64,000 nucleotides of DNA from Clostridiales bacterium (GTDB lineage Bacteria > Bacillota > Dethiobacteria > Dethiobacterales > Dethiobacteraceae): the NCBI GenBank assembly GCA_018335855.1, contig JAGXRM010000060.1, positions 1 to 64,000 on the forward strand, in the 5' to 3' direction. Both the position numbers and the translations under genes were made by a program. The stretch's first letter is position 1; every line of letters begins with the position of its first letter. The notes beneath the pieces were generated by a model, which was not told the origin of the DNA, made no database searches, and saw only the letters and a program-made list of their open reading frames with translations. Below, piece by piece: positions 16,056 to 23,190 of the stretch.

Positions 16056-16271
16056 ATGCAACTTAATATTTATATTCCCAAAGATAAAAGCCATGTAATA
16101 AAAGCGCTGGAGGATGTCTCCCAGGCTACCAAGCGTCAGAAGAACGAACTTGTTTTAGAAGCATTGGAGCGTTACCTGCCGAAAATGCACGTGGAACTGG
16201 GAAAGTTTAGTTTGGGACAAGGCGAAATGCCTAAACGCAGCAAACTTTATGAAGGCAGGTTGGATCGTTGA
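16056..16271 (+). CDS. Ribbon-helix-helix-like antitoxin
   Basis: A 71-residue protein. Its N-terminal MQLNIYIPKDKSHVIKALE followed by a helical KNELVLEALERYL fits a ribbon-helix-helix DNA-binding fold. The remaining tail would wrap the toxin. ATG 16056 is chosen because GAGGTGA lies 5 bases upstream; an ATG at 16038 overlaps the promoter -10. Its stop overlaps the toxin TTG start by four bases, a normal TA arrangement. The complex should autorepress the promoter at 16009. Confidence 0.8.
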   Translation: MQLNIYIPKDKSHVIKALEDVSQATKRQKNELVLEALERYLPKMHVELGKFSLGQGEMPKRSKLYEGRLDR

Positions 16272-16702
16272 TTTTGTTCGACACAAATATATTGGTCTAT
16301 GCTGTAAATATAAATTCAGAGCAGCATGCAATGTGCAGGCGGTTAATGGATGTCGCAAGCTCAAAGCAGTTAAACGGAGCTGTTTTCCCTCAGATACTTT
16401 TAGAGTTTTATGCGGTTATTACAGATAAACGACGTTTTGCCCGGCCTCTTAATGTGGAAACCGCATGGCAGCAAATTGATGCCTATCGTTCATTCTTAAC
16501 GGTAATTGACACCGGTTTTAAATCGTTTGAACTGTTAAGGGGGATTAGTGCGAATACAGTAGGCCCCGATATTTTTGATGCAAATATTAAGGCCCAGATG
16601 AAGTATTCCGGAATAACTGTAATATGCACATATAACAAAAAGGACTTCACCGGAGACGGGTGGATTCTCCCCCAGACACCGGAAGAGTTGTTGGAGCGTT
16701 AA
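16268..16702 (+). CDS. PIN-domain toxin (VapC-like)
   Basis: A 144-residue PIN-fold ribonuclease toxin. Acidic metal-binding residues are in the expected places: Asp5 (LFDTN), Glu46 (LLEFY), and Asp101/Asp104 (PDIFDANI). VapC-type toxins cleave tRNA or rRNA. The start is TTG, overlapping the antitoxin stop (TTGA), which implies translational coupling and low toxin yield. The module has its own promoter and ends in a bidirectional terminator shared with the convergent hsp20 gene. Appears intact. Confidence 0.85.
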   Translation: MILFDTNILVYAVNINSEQHAMCRRLMDVASSKQLNGAVFPQILLEFYAVITDKRRFARPLNVETAWQQIDAYRSFLTVIDTGFKSFELLRGISANTVGPDIFDANIKAQMKYSGITVICTYNKKDFTGDGWILPQTPEELLER

Positions 16703-16735
16703 AAATCCGGGACAGTCACACTGTCCCGGATTTTT
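16701..16735. terminator. Bidirectional terminator between PIN toxin and hsp20
   Basis: A 15-bp perfect stem (AAAAATCCGGGACAG / CTGTCCCGGATTTTT) with a TCACA loop serves both converging genes. It overlaps the stop codons. Confidence 0.93.
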
Positions 16736-17187
16736 TAATGAGTATTGTTAATCTTCAGCTTTCTGGAACGGACACGGCCATGTTCCGATTTATTCAGCCG
16801 AATTTCCAGCACACCATTTTTATATTCGGCCCAGGCTTCATCCGGTGTAACTTCCACCGGCAGGGGAATGGTGCGGGTAAACCCGCCGTAACGGCGCTCC
16901 GCCGTCCGGTAGTCTTTGTTTTCCAGATTCGCTGCACGCTTTACTTCACCGCGGAGAATCACTTTCGTTTCATCAACGGTTACATCCAGGTCAGCAGGAT
17001 CAATCCCGGGGATTTCCGCACTAATCAAGATTTCCTTCTCATTTTCATGGACGTCCACCGAAGGGACGGGCAGCCGGTTTAAGGGAAAGCCGCCAAACTG
17101 AACAAGGGCGTCTTCCGGGAATGTGTTCCGGACTTGATCCCTTAGTCGGGAAAATTCGGCAAACGGATTCCATCCTGAGTCGTGCAT
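16735..17187 (-). CDS. Hsp20/alpha-crystallin family small heat-shock protein
   Basis: A 150-residue ATP-independent holdase chaperone. The alpha-crystallin domain covers about residues 40-135 (SVDVHENEKEILISAEIPG start; FTRTIPLPVEV; YKNGVLEIRL) and the tail is short. ATG at 17187 follows GGAGGG on the minus strand; a TTG one codon earlier is ignored. Upstream on the minus strand lies TAAA-N15-GGCGATAA, a sigma-28-like promoter back to back with the flgM promoter, so expression may be tied to motility. This is unusual for an hsp20. Confidence 0.93.
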   Translation of the reverse strand: MHDSGWNPFAEFSRLRDQVRNTFPEDALVQFGGFPLNRLPVPSVDVHENEKEILISAEIPGIDPADLDVTVDETKVILRGEVKRAANLENKDYRTAERRYGGFTRTIPLPVEVTPDEAWAEYKNGVLEIRLNKSEHGRVRSRKLKINNTH

Positions 17188-17234
17188 CAAAATCCCTCCA
17201 TTTTTGTTTTCTACCTATAGACTGCCTGTTTTTT

Positions 17235-17261
17235 TTATCGCCTATGCAATTATTTTTTTTA
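17235..17261 (-). promoter_or_regulatory. Sigma-28-like promoter for hsp20
   Basis: Minus strand: TAAA (17261-17258), exactly 15 bases, GGCGATAA (17242-17235). Consensus is TAAA-N15-GCCGATAW, so there is a single mismatch in the -10. The start site would be about 45 bases before the hsp20 ATG. No good sigma-A promoter was found there. Confidence 0.55.
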
Positions 17262-17265
17262 CGGG

Positions 17266-17292
17266 TAAAGTATTGGTTTAATCGGTCGATAA
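17266..17292 (+). promoter_or_regulatory. Sigma-28 promoter for flgM
   Basis: TAAA (17266-17269), 15-base spacer, GTCGATAA (17285-17292), one mismatch from consensus. It should be read by the FliA homologue encoded at 45968 and controlled by FlgM. Confidence 0.8.
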
Positions 17293-17337
17293 ATATAGTG
17301 AAGCTTTTCTACCCAAGAATGTAAGGTGGTGTTGGCA

Positions 17338-17613
17338 ATGAAAATTTATAATAACAAGGGATTGCCGCCGGAGCAAATTTACCGGCGCCAGCAGGAAGAT
17401 AAAAGGACGGATGCGGAACGTCCCGGCGGACAGGCGGGTACCGACTCCCTGTCTATCTCAGGACAGGCCGCTAAAATGCGGGATGCGGCGAAAGCCTCTG
17501 ATGAGGTCAGGGCTGAGAAAGTGGAACAAATTCAAAAAGCGCTGGCAGAGGGAACATATGCGGTTGACAGCAAAAAGCTGGCAGACGCTATGCTGAGAAA
17601 ACATGATAACTAG
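17338..17613 (+). CDS. flgM: Anti-sigma-28 factor FlgM
   Basis: A 91-residue FlgM. The C-terminal sigma-binding region is recognisable (EKVEQIQKALAEGTY then KKLADAMLRKH); the N-terminal half is polar and probably unfolded for export. FlgM binds FliA until hook completion allows its secretion. ATG 17338 is chosen because AAGGTGG lies 8 bases upstream, rather than the GTG codons at 17326 and 17329. Its own sigma-28 promoter gives negative feedback. It overlaps no gene; flgN starts 10 bases later. Confidence 0.93.
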   Translation: MKIYNNKGLPPEQIYRRQQEDKRTDAERPGGQAGTDSLSISGQAAKMRDAAKASDEVRAEKVEQIQKALAEGTYAVDSKKLADAMLRKHDN

Positions 17614-17623
17614 GAGCGAGCAG

Positions 17624-18079
17624 ATGGATTACGCAGCATTAACCGATGTACTGACTCAGCAGGAAGAGGCTCTGCAAGCACTGCTGCAACTGCTGGAGCG
17701 GGAAGGGGATGCCCTGGCGGCAAACCGGCCGCAGGAACTGGGTCAACTCTTACAAAGGAAAGCTGATCTTCAGGAGAGAGTGACCGGTTTGGAAAAGGCA
17801 CGGCTTTCCTTCTGTCCGCAGGAGCAGACACTGAGTCATATTGTTGCGCAATCACCTGCCGCCTATCAACCTGAACTCACCCGTCTGCAGCGCAGTATGC
17901 TGTCTCTGGCCGAACATATGCAGGAAGCGAATGAAAAGAACTGCCTGCTGATAAAACAGTCTCTGGATTATGCTCAGTTTATGCTCAATGTGTTTGGTTC
18001 GGTTAAAAACTGCCTTTACGGGCCGGATGGCCAACTGGCGGGATCTATCCGGCTTAGAACAGTTAACGAAACCGCTTAG
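17624..18079 (+). CDS. flgN: Flagellar export chaperone FlgN
   Basis: A 151-residue all-helical protein with heptad-like leucine repeats (QQEEALQALLQLLEREGDAL), fitting FlgN, the export chaperone of the hook-filament junction proteins FlgK and FlgL encoded next. ATG 17624 follows AGGAGCG by 5 bases; an ATG at 17603 inside flgM would only add seven residues. Sequence conservation of FlgN is low, so position after flgM and before flgK is the main support. Confidence 0.85.
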   Translation: MDYAALTDVLTQQEEALQALLQLLEREGDALAANRPQELGQLLQRKADLQERVTGLEKARLSFCPQEQTLSHIVAQSPAAYQPELTRLQRSMLSLAEHMQEANEKNCLLIKQSLDYAQFMLNVFGSVKNCLYGPDGQLAGSIRLRTVNETA

Positions 18080-18102
18080 CGGAAGATACGGAGGAATTCC
18101 CG

Positions 18103-19557
18103 ATGTCAGCATTTTTCGGTTTGTATATTGCGAGAAGCGGAATGATGGCTCACCAGCGAGCCATGGAAGTTACAGGACACAATATTGCCAATGCGAATAC
18201 GCCGGGCTTCTCCCGCCAGCAAGCCATTATGCAAGCGGGAACACCATTTCCTTACCCTTCGGCAAACGCGCCGGCCGGCGCACCGGGCCAGTTGGGGACA
18301 GGAGTACAGGTTGCCATGATTCGCCGCGTCCGGGACTCCTTTTTAGATCATCAGTTGCGCAATGAATACGGTACTTTGAATTACTGGGATGCGCGGCGCG
18401 ATGTGTTGTCACAGATTGAAACAATCTTCATGGAACCTTCGGAGTTCGGCCTGAGTAATCTGCTTAACGAGTTTTGGGATGCCTGGCATGAAATGAGTAA
18501 GAACCCTGAAAGTTTGCCGGTACGTATTTCTCTGCGGGAGAAAGCCCAAGCGCTTACCGATACGGTTCAGTTGATGTATAACAACCTGGGAAGCCTAAAA
18601 GAGGGTATTGCTCTTGACATCTCCTCCCGGGTCAGTGAGATAAATTCCATGGCCGTTCAGATCCGGGACTTAAACGAACAAATTGTAAAGGTCACCGCAT
18701 TGGGTCAGCAACCCAACGACCTGGCAGATCAGCGGGATTTGATTTTGGATAAATTAAGCCAGTATATCGATATCACAGTGTCACACACACCCAGCGGCAC
18801 AGTTTCTGTGTTTACCAACAGCAGGCCGTTGGTTCAGGACAGCCAAATCTTTGCGCTGAAAGCCATTGTAAATACAAACAATGCCGAGGTGGTATGGGAA
18901 AGGAACGATTATGCCGTAACCCTGCGCAGCGGCGAACTCAACGCTCTTCTCAAAGCCTATAACGATTTTATCCCTTCGTACCAGGGGAATCTGGATACAC
19001 TGGTCACTGCCCTGGTAGAGAAGGTGAATGAAGTGCACCAGGGAGGGGTTAACCTGAATGACTTAATTAACGAAGTTGACCCGGCTATATTCTCTTCCTA
19101 CAACTTCTTTGCGCCGATTGACCCGACTGAGTTCCCGGCAAGTCTGTTTTTCCGGCTCTCCGAGGAAGTGGCCGCCGATGTGAATAATATTGCAGCCGCG
19201 TCTTTTGACCCGGGCAATCCGGAAGAAATCGGTCCGGCAGATGGCAGTAACGCACTGAATATTGCCAGGCTTCGTACTAACTTGACAATGCATGGAAACT
19301 CTACCACATTTGAAGGGTACTACCAGAACATTATCGCCCGCCTGGGTGTTGAAGGTGAAGAGGCCGGCCGTATACAAAACCTGCAGAATCAGATTGTCAG
19401 CGCTCTGGAATACCGCAAGGAGCAAGCATCAGGAGTATCCCTCGATGAAGAAATGATTAATCTCGTGCAGTTTCAGTACTCCTACCAGGCTGCCGCCAAA
19501 CTGGTGGCTACCATGGATGAGATGCTGGATGTGCTGATTAACCGTACCGGCCGTTAG
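18103..19557 (+). CDS. flgK: Flagellar hook-associated protein 1 FlgK
   Basis: A 484-residue hook-filament junction protein. The N-terminal rod/hook family motif HNIANANTPGFSRQQA starts near residue 26, and the C-terminal NLVQFQYSYQAAAKLVATMDEMLD coiled segment is typical. It is exported and forms the first junction ring. RBS GGAGGAATTC precedes the ATG. Second structural gene of the flgM-flgN-flgK-flgL group. Confidence 0.95.
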   Translation: MSAFFGLYIARSGMMAHQRAMEVTGHNIANANTPGFSRQQAIMQAGTPFPYPSANAPAGAPGQLGTGVQVAMIRRVRDSFLDHQLRNEYGTLNYWDARRDVLSQIETIFMEPSEFGLSNLLNEFWDAWHEMSKNPESLPVRISLREKAQALTDTVQLMYNNLGSLKEGIALDISSRVSEINSMAVQIRDLNEQIVKVTALGQQPNDLADQRDLILDKLSQYIDITVSHTPSGTVSVFTNSRPLVQDSQIFALKAIVNTNNAEVVWERNDYAVTLRSGELNALLKAYNDFIPSYQGNLDTLVTALVEKVNEVHQGGVNLNDLINEVDPAIFSSYNFFAPIDPTEFPASLFFRLSEEVAADVNNIAAASFDPGNPEEIGPADGSNALNIARLRTNLTMHGNSTTFEGYYQNIIARLGVEGEEAGRIQNLQNQIVSALEYRKEQASGVSLDEEMINLVQFQYSYQAAAKLVATMDEMLDVLINRTGR

Positions 19558-19599
19558 AATACAAAGGCAGCATTTCAGTTAAAGCGGGAGGAAATAGAT

Positions 19600-20490
19600 A
19601 TGCGTGTAACAAACCGGATGCTCGCAATTACGGTAGAGCGGAATATGAGTGCAAATCTTCAGCGAATGAGCCGGCTCCATGACCAGCTTTCCTCGGGAAA
19701 GACGGCGGCCAGGCCATCGGACGGTGCAGTCATCGCCACTCGGAGTATGGCTGTGGCAGCGACTCTCAGCCGGAATCAGCAGTTTGACAAGAATATTAAT
19801 GATGCCCTGAGCTGGATGCAGACCACGGATTTGGCCCTGGCAGATATCACCGGCGCATTGCACCGCATACGGGAGACCGTATTGTATGCGGCAAATGACG
19901 CGCATACCATCGACGAGCGTACCGCATTGGCAGAAGAAGTGGATCAGTTAATCAATTTTATGCTGGAAACAGCCAATTCAGAGTATAACGGACGCCATGT
20001 TTTTGCAGGTTTCAATACGACGAAAGCACCGTACTCAAGGGACGGTGATGCCTTTGATTTTGCCGGGAATAACGGCCGTATGGTTTATGAAGTATCTCCA
20101 TTTGCCAAGGTGGACCTTAATATCACAGGACCCGCAATTTTCGGCGAAAACGGGACACAACTTTTCGAACAGTTGATAGAAATTCGCGATGCTATTCTTA
20201 GCGGTGATACAGATACATTATCTAACAGTACGCTGTCTAAAATGGATGACAGCATCAGTAATATACTGGCACAGCGCACATCCCTGGGTGCAAAAATAAA
20301 CCGCCTGGAAGCGGGGCAGCAACGGCTGCAGGCAGAAGGATATAATTTAAAAGACATCCGATCTAAGTTTGAAGATATTGATTATGCACAGAAGATAACG
20401 GAATTTAAAATGCAGGAAAACATCTACCAGGCTTCCCTGGCAACGGCAGCTAAAATCATCTCACCGACCTTACTGCAGTTCTTACGATAA
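19600..20490 (+). CDS. flgL: Flagellar hook-associated protein 3 FlgL
   Basis: A 296-residue junction protein. It shares flagellin-like coiled-coil ends (RMSRLHDQLSSGK at the N-terminus and YAQKITEFKMQENIYQASLATAAKI at the C-terminus). FlgL is the second junction ring onto which the filament grows. RBS GGGAGGAAA. The central domain is short. Confidence 0.95.
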   Translation: MRVTNRMLAITVERNMSANLQRMSRLHDQLSSGKTAARPSDGAVIATRSMAVAATLSRNQQFDKNINDALSWMQTTDLALADITGALHRIRETVLYAANDAHTIDERTALAEEVDQLINFMLETANSEYNGRHVFAGFNTTKAPYSRDGDAFDFAGNNGRMVYEVSPFAKVDLNITGPAIFGENGTQLFEQLIEIRDAILSGDTDTLSNSTLSKMDDSISNILAQRTSLGAKINRLEAGQQRLQAEGYNLKDIRSKFEDIDYAQKITEFKMQENIYQASLATAAKIISPTLLQFLR

Positions 20491-20509
20491 ATAATAGAAA
20501 CGGGGTGCT

Positions 20510-20944
20510 ATGATGAAATTGGTCAATGACAGCGAACTCATGGAAGACATTATCATCACCTTTCCGTCGGGACTTATCGGCTTTGAGAATCAGAAAGAGT
20601 ATTCTCTTTGCGAAGTTCCCGGACAAAGCCAGTTCTGCCGGCTTTTTTCAAAGGATAAAGAATTAACTCTTTTGCTCCTGAACCCGTTTGCCGTATTTCC
20701 AGATTATGATATTACAATAACCGATGAGGACAGGGCAGAGTTATCTCTGACCGAACCGGAAAACGCTTTTGTGCTAAACACAGTTACGATTCCAGCCGAT
20801 GATGCAGAACAGATTACCATAAACCTTGCCGCACCAATCATTATCAATATAAAAAACCGGATAGGCCGTCAGGTGATTCTCCTTGGTGACTACCCGGTCA
20901 AACAACCGCTGGTTGCGCAGAGAAAGAGGGCCTGCTGCGGTTAG
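20510..20944 (+). CDS. fliW: Flagellar assembly factor FliW
   Basis: A 144-residue FliW-family protein (FPSGLIGFENQKEYSL; LLNPFAVFPDYDITI; INIKNRIGRQVIL). FliW binds either flagellin or CsrA; when flagellin is exported it releases and sequesters CsrA, relieving repression of hag translation. Two ATG codons, 20510 and 20513, are equally plausible. The stop codon sits in the loop of a 10-bp hairpin that also covers the csrA ribosome-binding site. Confidence 0.94.
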   Translation: MMKLVNDSELMEDIIITFPSGLIGFENQKEYSLCEVPGQSQFCRLFSKDKELTLLLLNPFAVFPDYDITITDEDRAELSLTEPENAFVLNTVTIPADDAEQITINLAAPIIINIKNRIGRQVILLGDYPVKQPLVAQRKRACCG

Positions 20945-20954
20945 CCGCAGCAGG
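20931..20954 (+). promoter_or_regulatory. fliW-csrA coupling hairpin
   Basis: CCTGCTGCGG (20931-20940) pairs perfectly with CCGCAGCAGG (20945-20954), loop TTAG. The loop holds the fliW stop and the 3' arm covers the upstream part of the csrA Shine-Dalgarno (CAGGGA). Ribosomes finishing fliW would melt it and expose csrA. Confidence 0.7.
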
Positions 20955-20961
20955 GAAAAAT

Positions 20962-21213
20962 ATGCTGGTTCTAACACGGAAAAAAGACCAAAGTATCATG
21001 ATTGACGGAAACATAGAGGTGGTTATTCTTGATGTTTCCGGGGAAACGGTCAAGGTGGGCATCCGTGCCCCCCGGGAGATATCTATTTACCGTCAAGAAC
21101 TTTACGAAGCTATCCGGGATGAAAACATTAAAGCCGCCCGTTCCGGGAGGGGTATTCCGGAAAAATTAAAGCAATTCGTAACAGAAGAAGATAACGGGTC
21201 TGAGAAAGGCTAA
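20962..21213 (+). CDS. csrA: Carbon storage regulator CsrA
   Basis: An 83-residue RNA-binding translational repressor. MLVLTRKKDQSIMI and the C-terminal VGIRAPREISIYRQELYEAI carry the conserved RNA-contact arginine (in RAPREI). In Firmicutes it represses flagellin translation. The usual length is 61-75, so the tail is slightly long. The start is 18 bases after fliW. A candidate binding hairpin lies in the hag leader at 21306-21321. The hag sigma-28 promoter begins at the csrA stop codon. Confidence 0.95.
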   Translation: MLVLTRKKDQSIMIDGNIEVVILDVSGETVKVGIRAPREISIYRQELYEAIRDENIKAARSGRGIPEKLKQFVTEEDNGSEKG

Positions 21214-21237
21214 AGTCCAGACAATTCCTGCCGATAT
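21211..21237 (+). promoter_or_regulatory. Sigma-28 promoter for flagellin
   Basis: A perfect TAAA (21211-21214), N15, GCCGATAT (21230-21237). TAAA overlaps the csrA stop. The transcript would have a leader of about 100 bases. Confidence 0.92.
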
Positions 21238-21305
21238 AAAGGTTGCCGTATACTTTCAGGTTTTAGGTCCCAATCAAGCGGCCGCGAAAGAGGGATTTAA
21301 AAAAA

Positions 21306-21340
21306 GGGGTAAGGATACCCCGATATAATTTCAAGGAGGA
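21306..21340 (+). promoter_or_regulatory. CsrA-type binding sites in the hag leader
   Basis: GGGGTA (21306-21311) pairs with TACCCC (21316-21321), presenting AGGA in a four-base loop, the classical high-affinity CsrA target. A second GGA is in the Shine-Dalgarno AAGGAGGA (21333-21340), and a third, GAGGGA, lies about 15 bases before the hairpin. CsrA bridging these would block hag initiation at 21348. Confidence 0.75.
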
Positions 21341-21347
21341 ATATACA

Positions 21348-22748
21348 ATGAGAATTAACCAAAACATGTCCGCATTATCCGCCTATCGTAACCTGACCCA
21401 GATTGACGGACAACTGAGCAAGTCCCTGGAAAGACTGTCATCCGGCCTGCGCATCAACCGCGCCGCCGATGACGCCGCCGGTCTGGCCATCTCCGAAAAG
21501 ATGACCGGCCAGGTCAGAGGTTTAGGGCAAGCCATGCGTAACGCCCAGGACGGCATCTCGCTGATTCAGACCGCAGAAGGCGCGCTGATTGAAACCCACG
21601 CCATCCTGCAGCGGATGCGTGAACTGGCTGTTCAATCAGCCAACGACACGCAAACCGACACCGACCGGATTGAGATCCAAAAAGAAGTGGATGCTCTGTC
21701 TGCCGAGATCACCCGTATCGGCAACACCACAGAATTTAACACCAAAGAATTGCTCAACGGCAAATTTGAAGGTTTGTTCCACATTGGTGCCAATGAAGGA
21801 CAAAACATTTCACTGTCGGTAGCCGACATGAGAGCAGACGCCCTGGGCGTTGCCGGTAATCAAGGCGCAACGTTTGGTATGGAAGTAGCTGTAACTCTAG
21901 GAGCTGCTGACAGAATCACTGATGGTACTTACTCTGTTATCGCTGTCGCGGATTATACGGGAACTGCTCTTGACGATGCTAATGTTGAAGGGCTTGCTGC
22001 GGACGTTACCCATGTAATGGTTGACGCGGACGGAGAAGCGATCGCAACCAGTGCCGACGGTTTAGCCTTTCATCAGGTTCATGCAACAGCATTAAACCGT
22101 GACAGCTTTGAATTTGCCGTAGAAGTTTCAAGTGTGACAATCGGCGGAACTGGCACAACAGCAGCCGGTGAAGCTGTGATTACCGACCATTCCCTGGACA
22201 CCGGAACATACACACTGGTAGATTTGTCGACCCATGCAGTGTATGGCGGGACATGGAACGTTGGACTCCAGAACGGCAGTGGTGAAGTTGTCGCATTAGG
22301 CGCGGCTGATCTCGCCGGTACTGCGGCCGCCGCAGGCGCTGAACTTCATTGGGTGGATGTCAATGATACCTCTGTTTCGTTACTGAGTTTTGATAATGCA
22401 AATGCCGGCTTAACTGTGGGTGAGCAAATCACCGTCTCCGGCGCCGGGATCAACGTTTCTTCGCAGTCTGATGCCAACACAGCCATCACCACCATCCAGA
22501 CCGCCCTGGACAACGTTTCCAGCGAGCGCTCTAAGCTGGGTGCCATCCAGAACCGCCTTGAGCATACCATCGCCAACCTGGGTGTGGCAGCCGAGAACAT
22601 TACCGCTGCCCGTTCCCGGATCCAGGATGTGGACATGGCTCACGAAATGATGAACTACACCAAGAACCAAATTCTCAGCCAGGCCGGTACAGCGATGCTG
22701 GCCCAGGCCAACCAGAAGCCGCAGACAGTTCTGCAACTTCTCAGGTAA
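21348..22748 (+). CDS. hag: Flagellin
   Basis: A 466-residue filament protein. The conserved D0/D1 ends are clear: MRINQNMSALSAYRNL with SLERLSSGLRINRAADDAAG at the N-terminus and SRIQDVDMAHEMMNYTKNQIL plus AGTAMLAQANQ at the C-terminus. The central variable region (about 175-375) is rich in Ala, Gly, Thr and Asp. Exported with help from FliS. Driven by a perfect sigma-28 promoter with a CsrA-type hairpin in its leader. Confidence 0.97.
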   Translation: MRINQNMSALSAYRNLTQIDGQLSKSLERLSSGLRINRAADDAAGLAISEKMTGQVRGLGQAMRNAQDGISLIQTAEGALIETHAILQRMRELAVQSANDTQTDTDRIEIQKEVDALSAEITRIGNTTEFNTKELLNGKFEGLFHIGANEGQNISLSVADMRADALGVAGNQGATFGMEVAVTLGAADRITDGTYSVIAVADYTGTALDDANVEGLAADVTHVMVDADGEAIATSADGLAFHQVHATALNRDSFEFAVEVSSVTIGGTGTTAAGEAVITDHSLDTGTYTLVDLSTHAVYGGTWNVGLQNGSGEVVALGAADLAGTAAAAGAELHWVDVNDTSVSLLSFDNANAGLTVGEQITVSGAGINVSSQSDANTAITTIQTALDNVSSERSKLGAIQNRLEHTIANLGVAAENITAARSRIQDVDMAHEMMNYTKNQILSQAGTAMLAQANQKPQTVLQLLR

Positions 22749-22758
22749 GCCTTTTTGC

Positions 22759-22794
22759 GGGGAGGGCCGGCTTGACCGGCCCGCTCCCCATTTT
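22759..22794 (+). terminator. Hairpin terminator after flagellin
   Basis: GGGGAG-GGCCGG, loop CTTGA, CCGGCC-CG-CTCCCC, then ATTTT. The stem is strong but the U-run short, so partial read-through into flaG is likely, reducing its level relative to flagellin. Confidence 0.75.
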
Positions 22795-22815
22795 AAATGA
22801 GCGGGGTGAAAAATT

Positions 22816-23178
22816 GTGAAAGTACAAGGCGTTGACCCCATGATCTTAAACCGCATACAGGATCAAACAAACAAGCAAGCCGTGCAGGAAACGAAGCAGA
22901 CTAAGATTTCTAATGAGCAGGAACCCAAGAAAGAAACACGGCAAGAAGCGGTAGATCAGGATACACTGGTAGAATCTGTACAAAAGCTTAATAAGGCTGC
23001 GGAAGCTTTTAACATTCAGCTGCGCTTTAGTATCGACAAAGAAGATAACCAAGTTGTGGTTTTGGTTATAGATAAAGTCAACCAAAAAGTGATTCGACAG
23101 ATTCCACCGACAAAAGTAATGGACATGCTTACCCAGATGCAGTATATGGTGGGTGTTTTGGTTGATCAGATGATTTAG
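22816..23178 (+). CDS. flaG: FlaG family protein
   Basis: A 120-residue protein. The N-terminal half is polar and low-complexity; the C-terminal half is the FlaG domain (LNKAAEAFNIQLRFSIDKEDNQ and VINQ-like QKVIRQIPPTKVMDML). FlaG affects filament length and is usually next to hag and fliD, as here. GTG start behind GGGGTG. Four bases separate it from the fliD RBS region. Confidence 0.88.
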   Translation: MKVQGVDPMILNRIQDQTNKQAVQETKQTKISNEQEPKKETRQEAVDQDTLVESVQKLNKAAEAFNIQLRFSIDKEDNQVVVLVIDKVNQKVIRQIPPTKVMDMLTQMQYMVGVLVDQMI

Positions 23179-23190
23179 GAGGTGACTGCC

